From CAYXZP01 sp964469485 (GTDB lineage Bacteria > Desulfobacterota > Binatia > UBA1149 > CAYXZP01): 64,000 nt of DNA. Positions 8,547 to 18,500 of this stretch are shown here, piece by piece. The DNA is taken from the NCBI GenBank assembly GCA_964469485.1, contig CAYXZP010000002.1, positions 7,427 through 71,426 of the forward strand, in the 5' to 3' direction. The position numbers and the translations under genes were made by a program. The notes under the pieces were generated by a model that saw nothing but the letters and a program-made list of their open reading frames with translations, was not told the origin of the DNA and made no database searches. Positions within the stretch are counted from its first letter, which is position 1. Each line of letters begins with the position of its first letter.

Positions 8547-10550
8547 CTAGATCTCGCGCCCGGCCATGTGGCCGTCGAAGATGGCACGGTCGACGAAGCG
8601 CGCGGCCACGGCGTCGCCCACGCGTACGACCTCGGGCACGCGTTCGCGGAGTCCGAAATAAAGATCGTCTGCGGGAAGCCCGTGCGTGCGGACCACCACT
8701 GTGTCGACGCCGCTTATGATCTCGGGCCGACCCGAGAGCAGGTCGACCACGGTGGCCTCGTGTTCCCCGATGGCCGCCAACGCGCTTGTCGGCCGCCACG
8801 CGACACCGGCCGACACCGCGCGCGGCAGGGCGTTGGCCATAGTCTCGGCGTCGAGCAGCATTGGGCTGGCAAGCGGCATGACCAGGGTTACCTCGCGTCC
8901 CTGAGCGGCCAGCAGTTCGCCGAGGCCGAGCCCCTCGATGTGACCGACCACATCGAGAATGACGATACGGTGGCCGAGCTCGAAGGGGTCGTCGCTTTCC
9001 GTTGCCAGCGCTGCGAGCAGCGCGCGTTCGTGGTCGATCACGAAGGCGCGCTCCGACCCCGGCACCGGCATCTGGTGCCACTTGGCCCGTCCCTCGACCG
9101 TTGCCCGTGCGCCAGTGGCCACCACCACCGCATCGGGCGACATGGCCAGGACCGCATCGGCGCCGGCCCGCGTCGACAAGCGCATGTCGACGCCCCGTCT
9201 CTCGCACTCGGCTGTGCGCCAGTCGGCGAAGTCGCTCAGTTCGCCGCGACCGGGAAGACGCTCGGCCAAGCGGACCTTGCCGCCGGTCTTGTCGCTCTGT
9301 TCGAGAAGGATCACCTCATGCCCGCGCGCGGCGGCCACCCAGGCGGCTTCGAGGCCGGCGGGTCCGGCGCCGACCACCACGACGCGTTTCTTCGTGGAAG
9401 CGGGTTCGAGTTCGCCGAGTTCCCGCTCGCGTCCGACCGACGGGTTCTGGACGCAGGTGACCGGCAGGCCCTGCAATAGGTTGCCGTAGCAACCCTGGTT
9501 GGAACCGGTGCAAAGCCGGATCTCCTCGTTGTGGCCGGCTTTGGCCTTGGCCGCCCAGTCGGGATCGGCGATGAGCGCCCTGACGAGGGTTACCGCATCG
9601 GCCTTGCCTGCGGACAGTATCCCTTCGGCCTCGGCCGGTGTGAGTATGCGGTGCACCGCGAAGACCGGCGTATCCGAGAGCGCGGCGCGCACACGCGCCG
9701 TGGCCGGTACTCCGAAGAGGTGGGGCGCGTACAGCGGCCTGACCATTCCTATGCCCGAGAGGCCCACGCTGACATCGACAAAATCAACGAGTCCGAGTTC
9801 CTCGAAGCGGGCGGCGATCTCGGCGGCCTCCTCCGGTCCTATGCCCGCCTTGCCCCGTTCCTCGTCGCCCACCAACCGGACACCCACCGCCTTGGCGGTG
9901 CCGACGGCCTCGCGCACGGCCTCGAGCACCTCCACGGCGAATCGCATGCGGCCGGTGAGATCGCCGCCGTAAGCGTCGGTTCTCAGGTTACTTTTTGGCG
10001 AGAGGAACTCGTGGATGAGGTAGCCGTGGGCCGCATGTATCTCGACGCCGTCGAAGCCGCCGGCAACCGCGTTGCGCGCCGAGGTGGCGAAATGTTCCAC
10101 GAGTTCGCGTATCTCGCCGGTCTCGAGCGGTTTCGGTGCTTCGTTGTAATTGGCCACGTGGGAAGGCGCCCACACGGGCAGCTTGGACCAGTCGCCGCGA
10201 TTGACCCCGCCGTTGTGCGCCAGTTGCAGGAAGACCGCGGCGCCCTCGGCGTGGACCTGCCGCGTGAGCCGCTCGAAGTGCGGCACGGCCGCGTCCTTCC
10301 AGGCCGCCGCGTTGTTGCTCATCTGGTAGGCCGTGGTCGGGTGGACCTGGGCCTGGCCGGCGATGACCAGGCCGGCCCCGCCACGGGCGCGGCGAGCCAG
10401 GTAGCGGCCTAGCCTGGCGCCGTAGTAACCCGGTTCACCGGTCTGCCCGGCCGGTTCGGTGAACATGGTGAAGTGGGCGCCGAAAACGACGCGGTTGGCT
10501 ATGCGCACAGGCCCGATGTCCAGCGGTGAGAAGAGCTTGGGGTAGTTCAA
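8547..10550 (-). CDS. FadH/OYE-like NADH:flavin oxidoreductase lacking one Fe-S cysteine
   Basis: 667 residues, the usual size for 2,4-dienoyl-CoA reductase. An Old Yellow Enzyme FMN barrel (1 to about 340) has HxAHGYLIHEF at its active-site region. Then come the Fe-S segment and a Rossmann domain, VVVVGAGPAGLEAAW. The Fe-S segment reads CTGSNQGC and, eleven residues on, another C. FadH has C-x2-C-x3-C-x11-C; spacing is kept but the second Cys is Ser (codon TCC). The 4Fe-4S cluster may have a Ser ligand or be lost. TTG 10550 follows GGGAG by 4 nt. Substrates could be dienoyl-CoA or another enone. It is convergent with the acyl-CoA dehydrogenase pair and divergent from the desaturase-type gene at 10614. 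Confidence 0.88.
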   Translation of the reverse strand: MNYPKLFSPLDIGPVRIANRVVFGAHFTMFTEPAGQTGEPGYYGARLGRYLARRARGGAGLVIAGQAQVHPTTAYQMSNNAAAWKDAAVPHFERLTRQVHAEGAAVFLQLAHNGGVNRGDWSKLPVWAPSHVANYNEAPKPLETGEIRELVEHFATSARNAVAGGFDGVEIHAAHGYLIHEFLSPKSNLRTDAYGGDLTGRMRFAVEVLEAVREAVGTAKAVGVRLVGDEERGKAGIGPEEAAEIAARFEELGLVDFVDVSVGLSGIGMVRPLYAPHLFGVPATARVRAALSDTPVFAVHRILTPAEAEGILSAGKADAVTLVRALIADPDWAAKAKAGHNEEIRLCTGSNQGCYGNLLQGLPVTCVQNPSVGRERELGELEPASTKKRVVVVGAGPAGLEAAWVAAARGHEVILLEQSDKTGGKVRLAERLPGRGELSDFADWRTAECERRGVDMRLSTRAGADAVLAMSPDAVVVATGARATVEGRAKWHQMPVPGSERAFVIDHERALLAALATESDDPFELGHRIVILDVVGHIEGLGLGELLAAQGREVTLVMPLASPMLLDAETMANALPRAVSAGVAWRPTSALAAIGEHEATVVDLLSGRPEIISGVDTVVVRTHGLPADDLYFGLRERVPEVVRVGDAVAARFVDRAIFDGHMAGREI

Positions 10551-10613
10551 GGCGCTCCCTGTTTGTCGCCCGCCGTTGTAGCAAGCGGCCGGCGGAAATA
10601 CGATACTGGCCCC

Positions 10614-11540
10614 ATGACGGAGCCAGGCTCTGCCGGTTCGCCGCTACGCACGCTGTTCGAGTGGACCGTTTTCCCGGTCATAGCCGGTGGCGGGACGCTG
10701 CTTGCCATCGAGGCCATCAAGGCCGGCCGCGGACCGCTGGCGGTCTACGTCGTCGTACAGGGCGTGGCCGTGATAAGCGTGGCCGTTCTCGAGCGCTTCA
10801 TTCCGTACTCCCGCAAGTGGCTCGAGCACCACGGCGACATACCGGCCGACGCCGGTCATTCCGTGGTATCGGCGGTCCTGTTCCCCGAGCTGCTCAAGCC
10901 TTTCATCTACGCTGCTGGCATTGCCACCGCTGCGTGGCTGGCCGCCCGTCTAGGCACAGGGGTCTGGCCGCAGTCCTGGCCGCTCTCAGCCCAGCTCGCG
11001 CTGGCCTTGGTGGCCGGCGAGTTCGGCCAGTACTGGGTGCACCGCCTCGAACACGAGCAAGCATGGCTGTGGCGCTTCCACGCAACTCACCACAGCGCGC
11101 CGCGGCTTTACTGGCTCAACGCTGGCCGCTTTCACCCGGTCGATTACCTGTTGTTGTTCGTGGCCTGGTACTGGGTGCTGATAGCGCTGGGCGCAGGCAT
11201 AGAGGTGATCGCGCTATTTTCCTGGTTCACGGCCATCCATGGCATCTTCCAGCACTGTAACCTGCCTATAAAGCTGGGGCCGCTCAATTGGGTCTTTTCC
11301 ATGACCGAACTGCACCGCTGGCATCACTCGCGTACGGTCGAGGAATCCAACGCCAACTACGGCGCAACCATTATCGTGTGGGACATCGTCTTCGGCACGC
11401 GCTACCTGCCGCGCGACCGTAAACCGCCCGAAGAGATAGGCATTGCCGACCTTCCTGACTTCCCCGGGGGCTACTTCGCCCAGCTGTTGTCGCCCTTCCG
11501 CTGGGCGCGCGTTGTGCGCGAGTCGCGCGGCCCGGCCTAG
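10614..11540 (+). CDS. Sterol desaturase / fatty acid hydroxylase family protein
   Basis: 308 residues from ATG 10614; a TTG at 10563 would add 17 unlikely residues. Several hydrophobic helices surround the histidine clusters of the membrane di-iron family: HRLEHE, FHATHHS, HGIFQHCN and ELHRWHHS. These coordinate a non-haem di-iron centre for O2-dependent hydroxylation or desaturation of sterols or lipids in the inner membrane. Length and motif order match the family. It is divergent from the FadH-like gene and its stop overlaps the stop of the convergent methyltransferase by 4 nt (shared CTAG). Neighbouring lipid genes support a sterol or lipid substrate. Confidence 0.9.
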   Translation: MTEPGSAGSPLRTLFEWTVFPVIAGGGTLLAIEAIKAGRGPLAVYVVVQGVAVISVAVLERFIPYSRKWLEHHGDIPADAGHSVVSAVLFPELLKPFIYAAGIATAAWLAARLGTGVWPQSWPLSAQLALALVAGEFGQYWVHRLEHEQAWLWRFHATHHSAPRLYWLNAGRFHPVDYLLLFVAWYWVLIALGAGIEVIALFSWFTAIHGIFQHCNLPIKLGPLNWVFSMTELHRWHHSRTVEESNANYGATIIVWDIVFGTRYLPRDRKPPEEIGIADLPDFPGGYFAQLLSPFRWARVVRESRGPA

Positions 11541-12070
11541 GCCGCCCGCCGGTGCCAGGGGTGCGCGCGCGGGAGCCAGCGCGGCACGTTCTGCTTGTAG
11601 GCCAGGTAGTCGCGCCCGAAGCGGCGCATCAGGCCCGGTTCTTCGAGCAGCGGGATATAGACGGCGTTCATGGCGACGAACAGGCCCAGCCAGACGAACA
11701 GGGCGGCTGAACCGAACAGTACCGCCTCGCCTGTCAGTACCGCGAACACGCCCGAGATCATCGGGTTGCGTACCCGGCGGTAGGGGCCGCGTATGACGAG
11801 TTTGGTGGCCGGGTCCCAGGGCGCAAGTGTTCCGTGCCCCGTGGCGCGCATCAGCGATATGGTGCGGGCCATGAGTTGGACGCCGTAGCCGAGCAGCCCG
11901 AGGCCTAGGAACAGGGGTGCGAGCGCGGCCGCGCCCGGCAGCGTCCAGCCCGGGGTCGAGTCGAAGGAGCGCAGTAGTAGCGCGGGAACGGCAACGGTGA
12001 CGGTGCCGGGCAGGATAAGGACCGCGAGCAGGGCGCGCCAGACCGGCGGCGAGGGGGCTCGGTCGGCCAT
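11537..12070 (-). CDS. Isoprenylcysteine carboxyl methyltransferase-like membrane protein
   Basis: 177 residues from ATG 12070. At least four hydrophobic segments are visible. The C-terminal half has the ICMT/phospholipid methyltransferase signature: VIRGPYRRVRNPM, then an EEPGLMRRFG segment and YKQNVPRWLPR, which form the SAM-binding site at the membrane. True prenyl-cysteine substrates are not expected in bacteria, so a lipid or small-molecule methylation is more likely. It follows the GH84 gene by 7 nt and is probably cotranscribed with it. Confidence 0.82.
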   Translation of the reverse strand: MADRAPSPPVWRALLAVLILPGTVTVAVPALLLRSFDSTPGWTLPGAAALAPLFLGLGLLGYGVQLMARTISLMRATGHGTLAPWDPATKLVIRGPYRRVRNPMISGVFAVLTGEAVLFGSAALFVWLGLFVAMNAVYIPLLEEPGLMRRFGRDYLAYKQNVPRWLPRAHPWHRRAA

Positions 12071-12077
12071 GGGGTGA

Positions 12078-13118
12078 TTATAATGGTCGGGTGCCGCTCG
12101 TGGCCAACCAGTCGGCGACCTCGCGGGCCGTTTCGTCCGGCAGGCCGGCGTAGGCGGCCGCCAGACGCTCCCTGGCGCCGGCGTCCATCGCGCAGCGGCC
12201 CCGTTCCTGGAAGGACCTGGCGTCCTCGGCCAGGCGTTCGGCCAACCCCGCCGAGCACAAGCGGGCCAGGGCCGCGCGAAAGGAAACTTGCGGGTCATAG
12301 GCCCGGCCCTGGCGGTAGCGGTCGGCCAGCGTTGCCAGCGGGATACGCGATAGTCGAGCTTGCAGCATCGGGTTAACCGCGTGGCCGGCCACGAGGTCGG
12401 CGAGGCCGGCGTCCGCTTTGCCGAAGCCGCGCAGGTGTAGGAAGTCTGCGCGCGCTACGTCGTTGACGGGGTAATTGTCCCAGAGAAAGGGACGCCGCCC
12501 GATGCGACCGGCGACCTCGCGCAGGTGCCCGGGGGGATAGTCGGCCGACATGACCGACTGCCCTGTCCAAAAGATGTCCGTGTCGGGGTCGAGCAGCCGG
12601 CCGAGTTCCTCGAGGTAGCCGTCGGGCCGGCGGCCGAAGACCTCATCGAGCAGCGGGTCGTCGCTGTAGTAGGTCGGGCAGACCAGCAGGCGCGCTGGTG
12701 CCGCGGCCTCGGCAAGGCGAGCTACGATCTCGACCTGTTTGTCGACCAGGTCCTCCACGTCGCCCCGCATGTCGTCGAAGAGTATCGCCAGCAGGTCGAG
12801 GCCCATGTCGCGCAGTCTCCCGGCCTTGGCTGCGAGCGCGGGACCGACCAGGCTGATGTCTTCCTGCCAGGCCCCGGCGGGGCTCAGCCCCATCCCCCAG
12901 GCCAGTCCCGCGTCGCGGTAGCTCTGGGCTGTCCGTAGCAATTGCCGAAGCTCGTTGCCGGTCCAGTCCGAGCGCCAGTCATCTCGCAGGAAGGGGTCGT
13001 TCTTGGGGGCGTAGATGTAGAACCGGTAGCCCTGTTCGGCCAAGAATGGCGCCAGGCTACGGCGGGCTTCCCAGCGCCAGGGAGGTCCGTAAAACCCCTC
13101 TATCAATCCGTAGTTCAA
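12078..13118 (-). CDS. GH84 beta-N-acetylglucosaminidase-like protein
   Basis: 346 residues. The start, GLIEGFYGPPW (residues 4-14), is the hallmark of glycoside hydrolase family 84 (O-GlcNAcase/NagJ). YAPKNDP (37-43) matches the substrate-binding loop. ILFDDM with D115-D116 is the catalytic aspartate pair of substrate-assisted hydrolysis. Later WTGQSVMS and LWDNYPVND blocks also fit the family. There is no signal peptide, so it is probably cytoplasmic and lacks the accessory domains of secreted NagJ. It would remove terminal GlcNAc from glycans, muropeptides or glycoproteins. TTG 13118 follows GGAG by 8 nt. The methyltransferase gene lies 7 nt downstream. Confidence 0.88.
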   Translation of the reverse strand: MNYGLIEGFYGPPWRWEARRSLAPFLAEQGYRFYIYAPKNDPFLRDDWRSDWTGNELRQLLRTAQSYRDAGLAWGMGLSPAGAWQEDISLVGPALAAKAGRLRDMGLDLLAILFDDMRGDVEDLVDKQVEIVARLAEAAAPARLLVCPTYYSDDPLLDEVFGRRPDGYLEELGRLLDPDTDIFWTGQSVMSADYPPGHLREVAGRIGRRPFLWDNYPVNDVARADFLHLRGFGKADAGLADLVAGHAVNPMLQARLSRIPLATLADRYRQGRAYDPQVSFRAALARLCSAGLAERLAEDARSFQERGRCAMDAGARERLAAAYAGLPDETAREVADWLATSGTRPL

Positions 13119-13222
13119 AGGTGACGCTCCGCTGCTATCCTAGGCTTGCTGTCCTCGGCCGGCTACTGGACCAAGGTCCGAGTTGTACAGCCGGTGCCTG
13201 CAAGGTTAGCCTCGAAACTGAC

Positions 13223-15112
13223 ATGAAGGCCCTCACCACGCTGCTGCTCTTACTTGTCTGCCTGGGCTCGCCCGTGGCCGTCGCGGCCGGCTCGACCGAC
13301 GTGGCCGCGGCCGATGATCTCTGCCTCTCCACCGACGACCCCTGTATCGTCAACGACACCTATACGGTCTTGGACGGCAGTACCCTCGACTTCGGCAGCA
13401 GGCAGCTGCGCATCTCCAGCGGCGGTCAACTCGACATAGGCGCGGGCACGGTGACCATACTGTGCGGGGGCTTGCTCGTCGACAGTACCAATGGTGTGGC
13501 CATCAAGGCCAGCGGCGATGATTTCAGCGGCGGCGAGCTTACCGTGCGGGCCAGCCGCACCTGCGAAAACGACGACACTCAGACCTGTCTCGAGCACGTC
13601 GAATGCACCGGCGACTGCACCGGCGGGGACGGCACCATATCCCTGGGGGCCAAGATCACGGGCAGCAACGAGGAGATGCCGGCCACAATCACGCTATATG
13701 CTGCCGGCGACATCACCATCGACAAGAAGATCACACTTGCCGGGACCACATCCGATTCGGACGGAGGCGAGCTCGACATCGAATCCTATCTCGGCTCCGT
13801 CACCATCAGCGCCGTCATCGACGTGACCTCGGGCGGGGATTCCACCGGCGGCGAGGTCACCATAACCGCCAGCGACGATGTCACGGTTGGCAGTGAGATC
13901 GACGCGTCGGGGGGGGATTTCGGCGGCGGCGAGGTCACCATAACGGCGGATGATGATGTGAACATCAGCGCCGACATCAACGTCAGTTCGAGCACCGGTG
14001 GAGGCGATGGGGGCAGCTTGACGGTGACCGCGGGCGGCGACATATCCATGAGTTCGTCGGGCTCCGGCAACATCGTTGTCCAGGCCAACGGCAATACATC
14101 GAGTGACAATTTTTCCGGAGACGGCGGCTGGCTTACCTTCACGGCAAGCGGCGACATGGCGATTGCGTCGACCGCTCGCTTGCGTACCAACGGTCCGGCG
14201 CCCGACGGGGGCGGGGGCATGGTCGAGCTCACGGCATCGGGCGACATCTCCGTGGCCGGAAGGGTCACTGCGCTCGGCAAAGGGAATAGCGGTTATGGCG
14301 GAGACGTCGACATCGCCGCGCAAGGGTCGATAAGCGTCTTGAGTACCGGCGAGATAGACGCCACGGGCAAGGGTAGTGCCGGGACCATCGGGCTGCTGGC
14401 AACGGGGGCCATAGATTTTGCCGGTGAGGCCGATGCGTCCTCGTCGAGCACCGGGTTGGGCGGCGCCATCAGTCTGACGGCCGGTACCAGCATAGAGCTT
14501 TCCGGCGACCTCCTCGTCGACGGCAGTCCCTCGGGAACCACCAATGGCACCACCGACCTGTCGGCCTGCGATGTCACGCTGGCTTCGGGTGCGTTGATCG
14601 ATAACGAGGGCTCCTACGGCAAGAACAGTATAACCGCCGCCGATTCGATCACGGCAGCCTCGGGCTCGGAGGTGTTCGCAGACAGCAGCAGCGGCACGAA
14701 CCTGTTCACATACGGTGCCCCCGGCAACACGCCTTCGCTGCTCGGCACCGTAAGCCCCGCCGCTTCGCTGGTGCTGAGCGACACTCTGATCAGCTGCAGC
14801 ACCGAGGCGCCCGCCACCACCACAACCACCACAACGACCAGCGAGTCTACGACGACGACTATCAGTTCGGGCGGGGAGTGCGGGGATGTGACGGGCGATA
14901 GCCAAGTAATGGTCGGGGATGCACTCGCCATCCTCAAGGCGGCCGTCGGCATCACGGTAACCATAGTCTGTGATGAAGACCAGGTGGGTTATTGCGGGGA
15001 TGTGACCGGCGACTGCGATATAACGGTCTCCGATGCGCTGGCCATCCTCAAGACGGCGGTCGGCATCACGGTAACCATGGACTGCACCGTGACCTGCCCC
15101 GCTGGCACCTAA
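13223..15112 (+). CDS. Secreted beta-helix protein with dockerin-like repeat pair
   Basis: 629 residues from ATG 13223, chosen because a signal peptide (KALTTLLLLLVCLGSPVAVAAG) starts there. Residues ~25-525 are short strand repeats of the form GGDITI/GGEVTITASDDV, typical of right-handed beta-helix adhesins. The head (ADDLC...DPCIVN...GSTLDFG) is shared with the 15521 protein. A threonine linker (about 529-547) leads to two dockerin-like repeats near 552-578 and 590-616 (CGDVTGDSQVMVGDALAILK; CGDVTGDCDITVSDALAILK). Each has the D-x-T-x-D...D calcium loop. Dockerins bind cohesins, so anchoring to a cohesin partner is inferred. A small membrane protein follows 18 nt later. Confidence 0.87.
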   Translation: MKALTTLLLLLVCLGSPVAVAAGSTDVAAADDLCLSTDDPCIVNDTYTVLDGSTLDFGSRQLRISSGGQLDIGAGTVTILCGGLLVDSTNGVAIKASGDDFSGGELTVRASRTCENDDTQTCLEHVECTGDCTGGDGTISLGAKITGSNEEMPATITLYAAGDITIDKKITLAGTTSDSDGGELDIESYLGSVTISAVIDVTSGGDSTGGEVTITASDDVTVGSEIDASGGDFGGGEVTITADDDVNISADINVSSSTGGGDGGSLTVTAGGDISMSSSGSGNIVVQANGNTSSDNFSGDGGWLTFTASGDMAIASTARLRTNGPAPDGGGGMVELTASGDISVAGRVTALGKGNSGYGGDVDIAAQGSISVLSTGEIDATGKGSAGTIGLLATGAIDFAGEADASSSSTGLGGAISLTAGTSIELSGDLLVDGSPSGTTNGTTDLSACDVTLASGALIDNEGSYGKNSITAADSITAASGSEVFADSSSGTNLFTYGAPGNTPSLLGTVSPAASLVLSDTLISCSTEAPATTTTTTTTSESTTTTISSGGECGDVTGDSQVMVGDALAILKAAVGITVTIVCDEDQVGYCGDVTGDCDITVSDALAILKTAVGITVTMDCTVTCPAGT

Positions 15113-15130
15113 CGGTATAATCGGTATCCG

Positions 15131-15421
15131 ATGTCACGGGCTTGGGGCTATATATTCGTGTTCGTGGTCATTGCCGTAGGGGCCGGGTCGCTGTTGTTGC
15201 CCATGCCCGAAACAGTGATCTCCCCGACACCCGCGGCCAAAAAGAGCACGCCCTCGGCCTCGCGCAAGGCTCCCCCCCTGTCTGCTTCCCGCGCCAAACC
15301 CGGCGTTTTGCCCAAGGCGTCGAAGGCGGCGAAACCGGCCACCCCCGCCTTGCCCAAGACCTTTCCGATGGACGACACCACTCGCTCGCGCCAGCTGGTC
15401 AAGCCCAAACCCAAGGGCTGA
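15131..15421 (+). CDS. Small membrane-anchored basic Pro/Ala/Lys-rich protein
   Basis: 96 residues. One N-terminal hydrophobic helix (about 6-24, GYIFVFVVIAVGAGSLLL) is followed by a low-complexity tail rich in Lys, Pro, Ala and Ser, ending VKPKPKG. A single-pass protein with an extended basic extracytoplasmic tail is predicted. It starts 18 nt after the dockerin-bearing protein and precedes the cohesin/dockerin protein. The tail could span the periplasm or bind peptidoglycan as an anchor. No family recognised; function inferred from position only. Confidence 0.6.
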   Translation: MSRAWGYIFVFVVIAVGAGSLLLPMPETVISPTPAAKKSTPSASRKAPPLSASRAKPGVLPKASKAAKPATPALPKTFPMDDTTRSRQLVKPKPKG

Positions 15422-15423
15422 CA

Positions 15424-15440
15424 TCGGGGCTTGTCCCCGA
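15424..15440 (+). terminator. Possible weak terminator hairpin
   Basis: TCGGGG, CTTGT loop, CCCCGA form a perfect 6-bp stem just after the stop at 15421. A pyrimidine-rich stretch follows, without a T run. Confidence 0.3.
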
Positions 15441-15520
15441 CCCCTCTCTCTAGCTAGGCTATAGGGATAGGCTGGCCCTGTTGCCCCCCGGCCACACGGG
15501 CCCTGTCCGCCCGCAGCCCT

Positions 15521-18500
15521 ATGGTAGAACACGTTCGCAGATCGCCGAGCCTGTTGCTCTCGGCGCTGATGTTGCTGGCCTGGGCGGCGCCCGCGGCGGC
15601 AGCCGAGGTCAGCTCAGCCGACGACATATGTGCGGCCAACGCCGACCCCTGCGTCATCGACTCCAACCTGACGGTTGCGAGCGGCTCGACCCTGGATTTC
15701 GGGGCCCGTGACGTCGAGATAACAGGGGCGGGGCGTCTGAGCCCCGACGGAGGTTTGGTCACTCTCCTGTGTGGGAACCTTTCGGCGACAGGCGGCAGCA
15801 AGAAGGTAGCGATCAAGCTCCTGGACGGAGCCTCTCTCACCATTAAGGCCCGGCGCAGCTGTTCGTTCGATGCTACCGCCGCCTGTCTGACAGATGACGA
15901 TTGTGCCGGCTGGACCGTGTGCAACGTCGGAACCGGAAGCATCGACCTCAACGCCAAGGTCGTGGGGCAGCAGGAATATCCCGGGAGTCTGAGAATGGAC
16001 GCCGCGGACGACATCACGGTTGGCCAGACCATCAACCTTTCGGGCACCGAACCCGACTCGGACGGTGGCGACCTGGACCTCACGGCCAAGGCGGGGAACG
16101 TGACGGTCAGCGGCGACATAGACCTCACCTCGGGGGGTAACGGGATGGGGGGCGTCATCACCGTTAACGCGGGGGGCGATTTCGCGGTCTACGACGAGAT
16201 CGATGCGCGCGGCGGGGACGGCGATGGCGGGTCGATCTACGTGACCGTCGGCGGGGATGTGTTGATAGACGCCGATCTCAAGATGAACTCGCGCGCGGGG
16301 GCCGGCGACGGCGGCGACATCGACATCACTGCCGACGGCAACGTCGTCGTCGGTGCCGACGACAGCACCGCGGTGGTCATCGATGGCGACGGGATGGGCC
16401 CCACCGATTTTGGCGGCGGTTCGGGCAGCGACGTGGCCCTGCTCGCCGACGGCAACATCGTGGTCGGCAAGAGCGCGCTCATTCAAACAAACGGAGCCAC
16501 TCCGGACGGGGATGGCGGCTATATCGATCTGACGGCCGGCGGCGACATCACTCTGGGCGGTACCATCGAGGCCCGCGCCCGGGGTAGCGAAGGGAGCGGG
16601 GGCGAGGTGTGGATGGATGCCGGTGGCGATATCACGATCGAGAGCACCGGCGAGCTTACGACCACAGCCAAGGACGACGGAGGCGATATCTGGCTGGAAT
16701 CAGATGGCGCTCTCGTGCTCGCCGGCGCGGCCACATCCACAGGCGGAAGCGATAGCATGGGCGGCGACATGATGCTCGACGCCGGCACCGATGCGTCCAT
16801 AAGCGGGACACTCAAGACCAATGTGGGCGGCAGTATATCTATCGACGTTGGTACCGATGTCTCCATAAGCGGTTCGCTCGCGAGCAAGAGTTCCGAGCCC
16901 GGCGACATCGAGGTCTCGGCCTGCCGGGTCTCCCTGTCGAGCGGCGCGAGCATCGAGGCCAAAGGCGGTGCCGCCACCAACTTGTTCACGATCGGCGAGA
17001 GCATGACGGTCGCAAGCGGAGCCACGGTCAAGGCCAACCAGAACTCGGGCGTGAACAGCATCGTCTATCGTGACCAGTACAAGCCGCCTGTCATCGAAGG
17101 GAGCGTGACCCCGGCGGCCACCCTCACGGTCAACCCCAGCCTTGCCGGATGCCCGGTATGCGGGAACTCGGAGGTCGATTACGGCGAGACTTGCGACGAT
17201 GGCGGTACTGTGGGCGGCGACGGGTGCGCTTCGACCTGCCAGCATGATGCATGCGTCGCCGCTACGTCCGGATATCCGACCGTTCCTGTCTGTGATGATG
17301 GCGACCCCTGTACCAATGACTCTTGCGGCCGTAGCAGCGGGCAATGCTCCAATCTGATCGACTGCACGATAAGCGGGTGTTCGTCGCACAGCGACTGTAT
17401 GGTCCCCACGACGACAACGACAACGACCACGACGACGACCACCACCACCACGGTTGACCCTGGGGGCACTACCACCAGCACGACCTCCAGTTCGACGAGC
17501 AGTTCGTCGACCACTACAAGCACGACCACCACGACGACCACGACCAGCTCGACCAGCACGACCACCCTACCGCCCGCCGCGGACGACGAATGTCCGGGCG
17601 TGGCGATGGTCGAGTTCTTTGCTGCAAGCGGCGGGGCATGCACGGACGATGACGATTGCGGTCCGGGTAGCTGTCAGGGCGGGTATTGTCAGACCCAGAC
17701 ACGGCTCGACGCCGGCAGCACAGGCGTCCAGCACGGTGGCGACGTCAACGACCGGAGCACCTTGCATGTCGCCCTCGACTGCGCCGGGAACTTCCCTTGC
17801 GGCGTCTGCGACATAGACGGGATAGACGGCGGGACCGGCGCGAGTTGCCGTTGTGCGGCCGACAACCGCAAGGTCTGTGACCGTGCGCTCAAGAACGACT
17901 ACAACGATTGCGGGAACTATAGCGACCGTGCCTGCAACTGCTATCTGGGACCGCCGTTGCCGCTGTCCGCGGGAAACACACCGGTTTGTGTCGTAAACCG
18001 TTTGGCCCGGGACATCTCGGGCACGGTCGATGTCGATCTTGGGCGGGCCGAGGTCGAACTGTCGCTACGGAGCCGGGTGTTTCTCGGCGCCTCGGTGATC
18101 CAGCCATGTGCGTACTGTTCGGGTGACCCGACGGCGGGCGACGGTCTTCGCCAGGGCCTTTGTGTGGGCGGCGACAACGACGGGCAGAGTTGCGACGGCG
18201 GCGCCGACAACAGCAGCTTCCCTGCTCCCGGGGGAGGGTTCCACAGTCTTGATTGCATGCCGACCGCTGGAAAGAATGTATCGGGTGAGGGTCTGCGCAT
18301 AGACCTCACGCACACGACCGGTTCCAGCGAGCTCGGTCACGGTCTCAACTGCGGCTTCCCCTTTATCGGCCACACCTGCGCGTGCCGCACCTGCAGCTAC
18401 GATACGAGCATACCGTGTTCGAGCACGGCCGATTGCAGCGCCGCGTATGCCGGCAGCTGCACCTCGCTCGGAACGGGCATCAACACGGGTCGCAACTCTT

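Noticed and set aside
13694..14905. 403-codon reverse-strand frame
   Set aside because: Shadow of the beta-helix/dockerin gene, caused by GC-rich codon bias.
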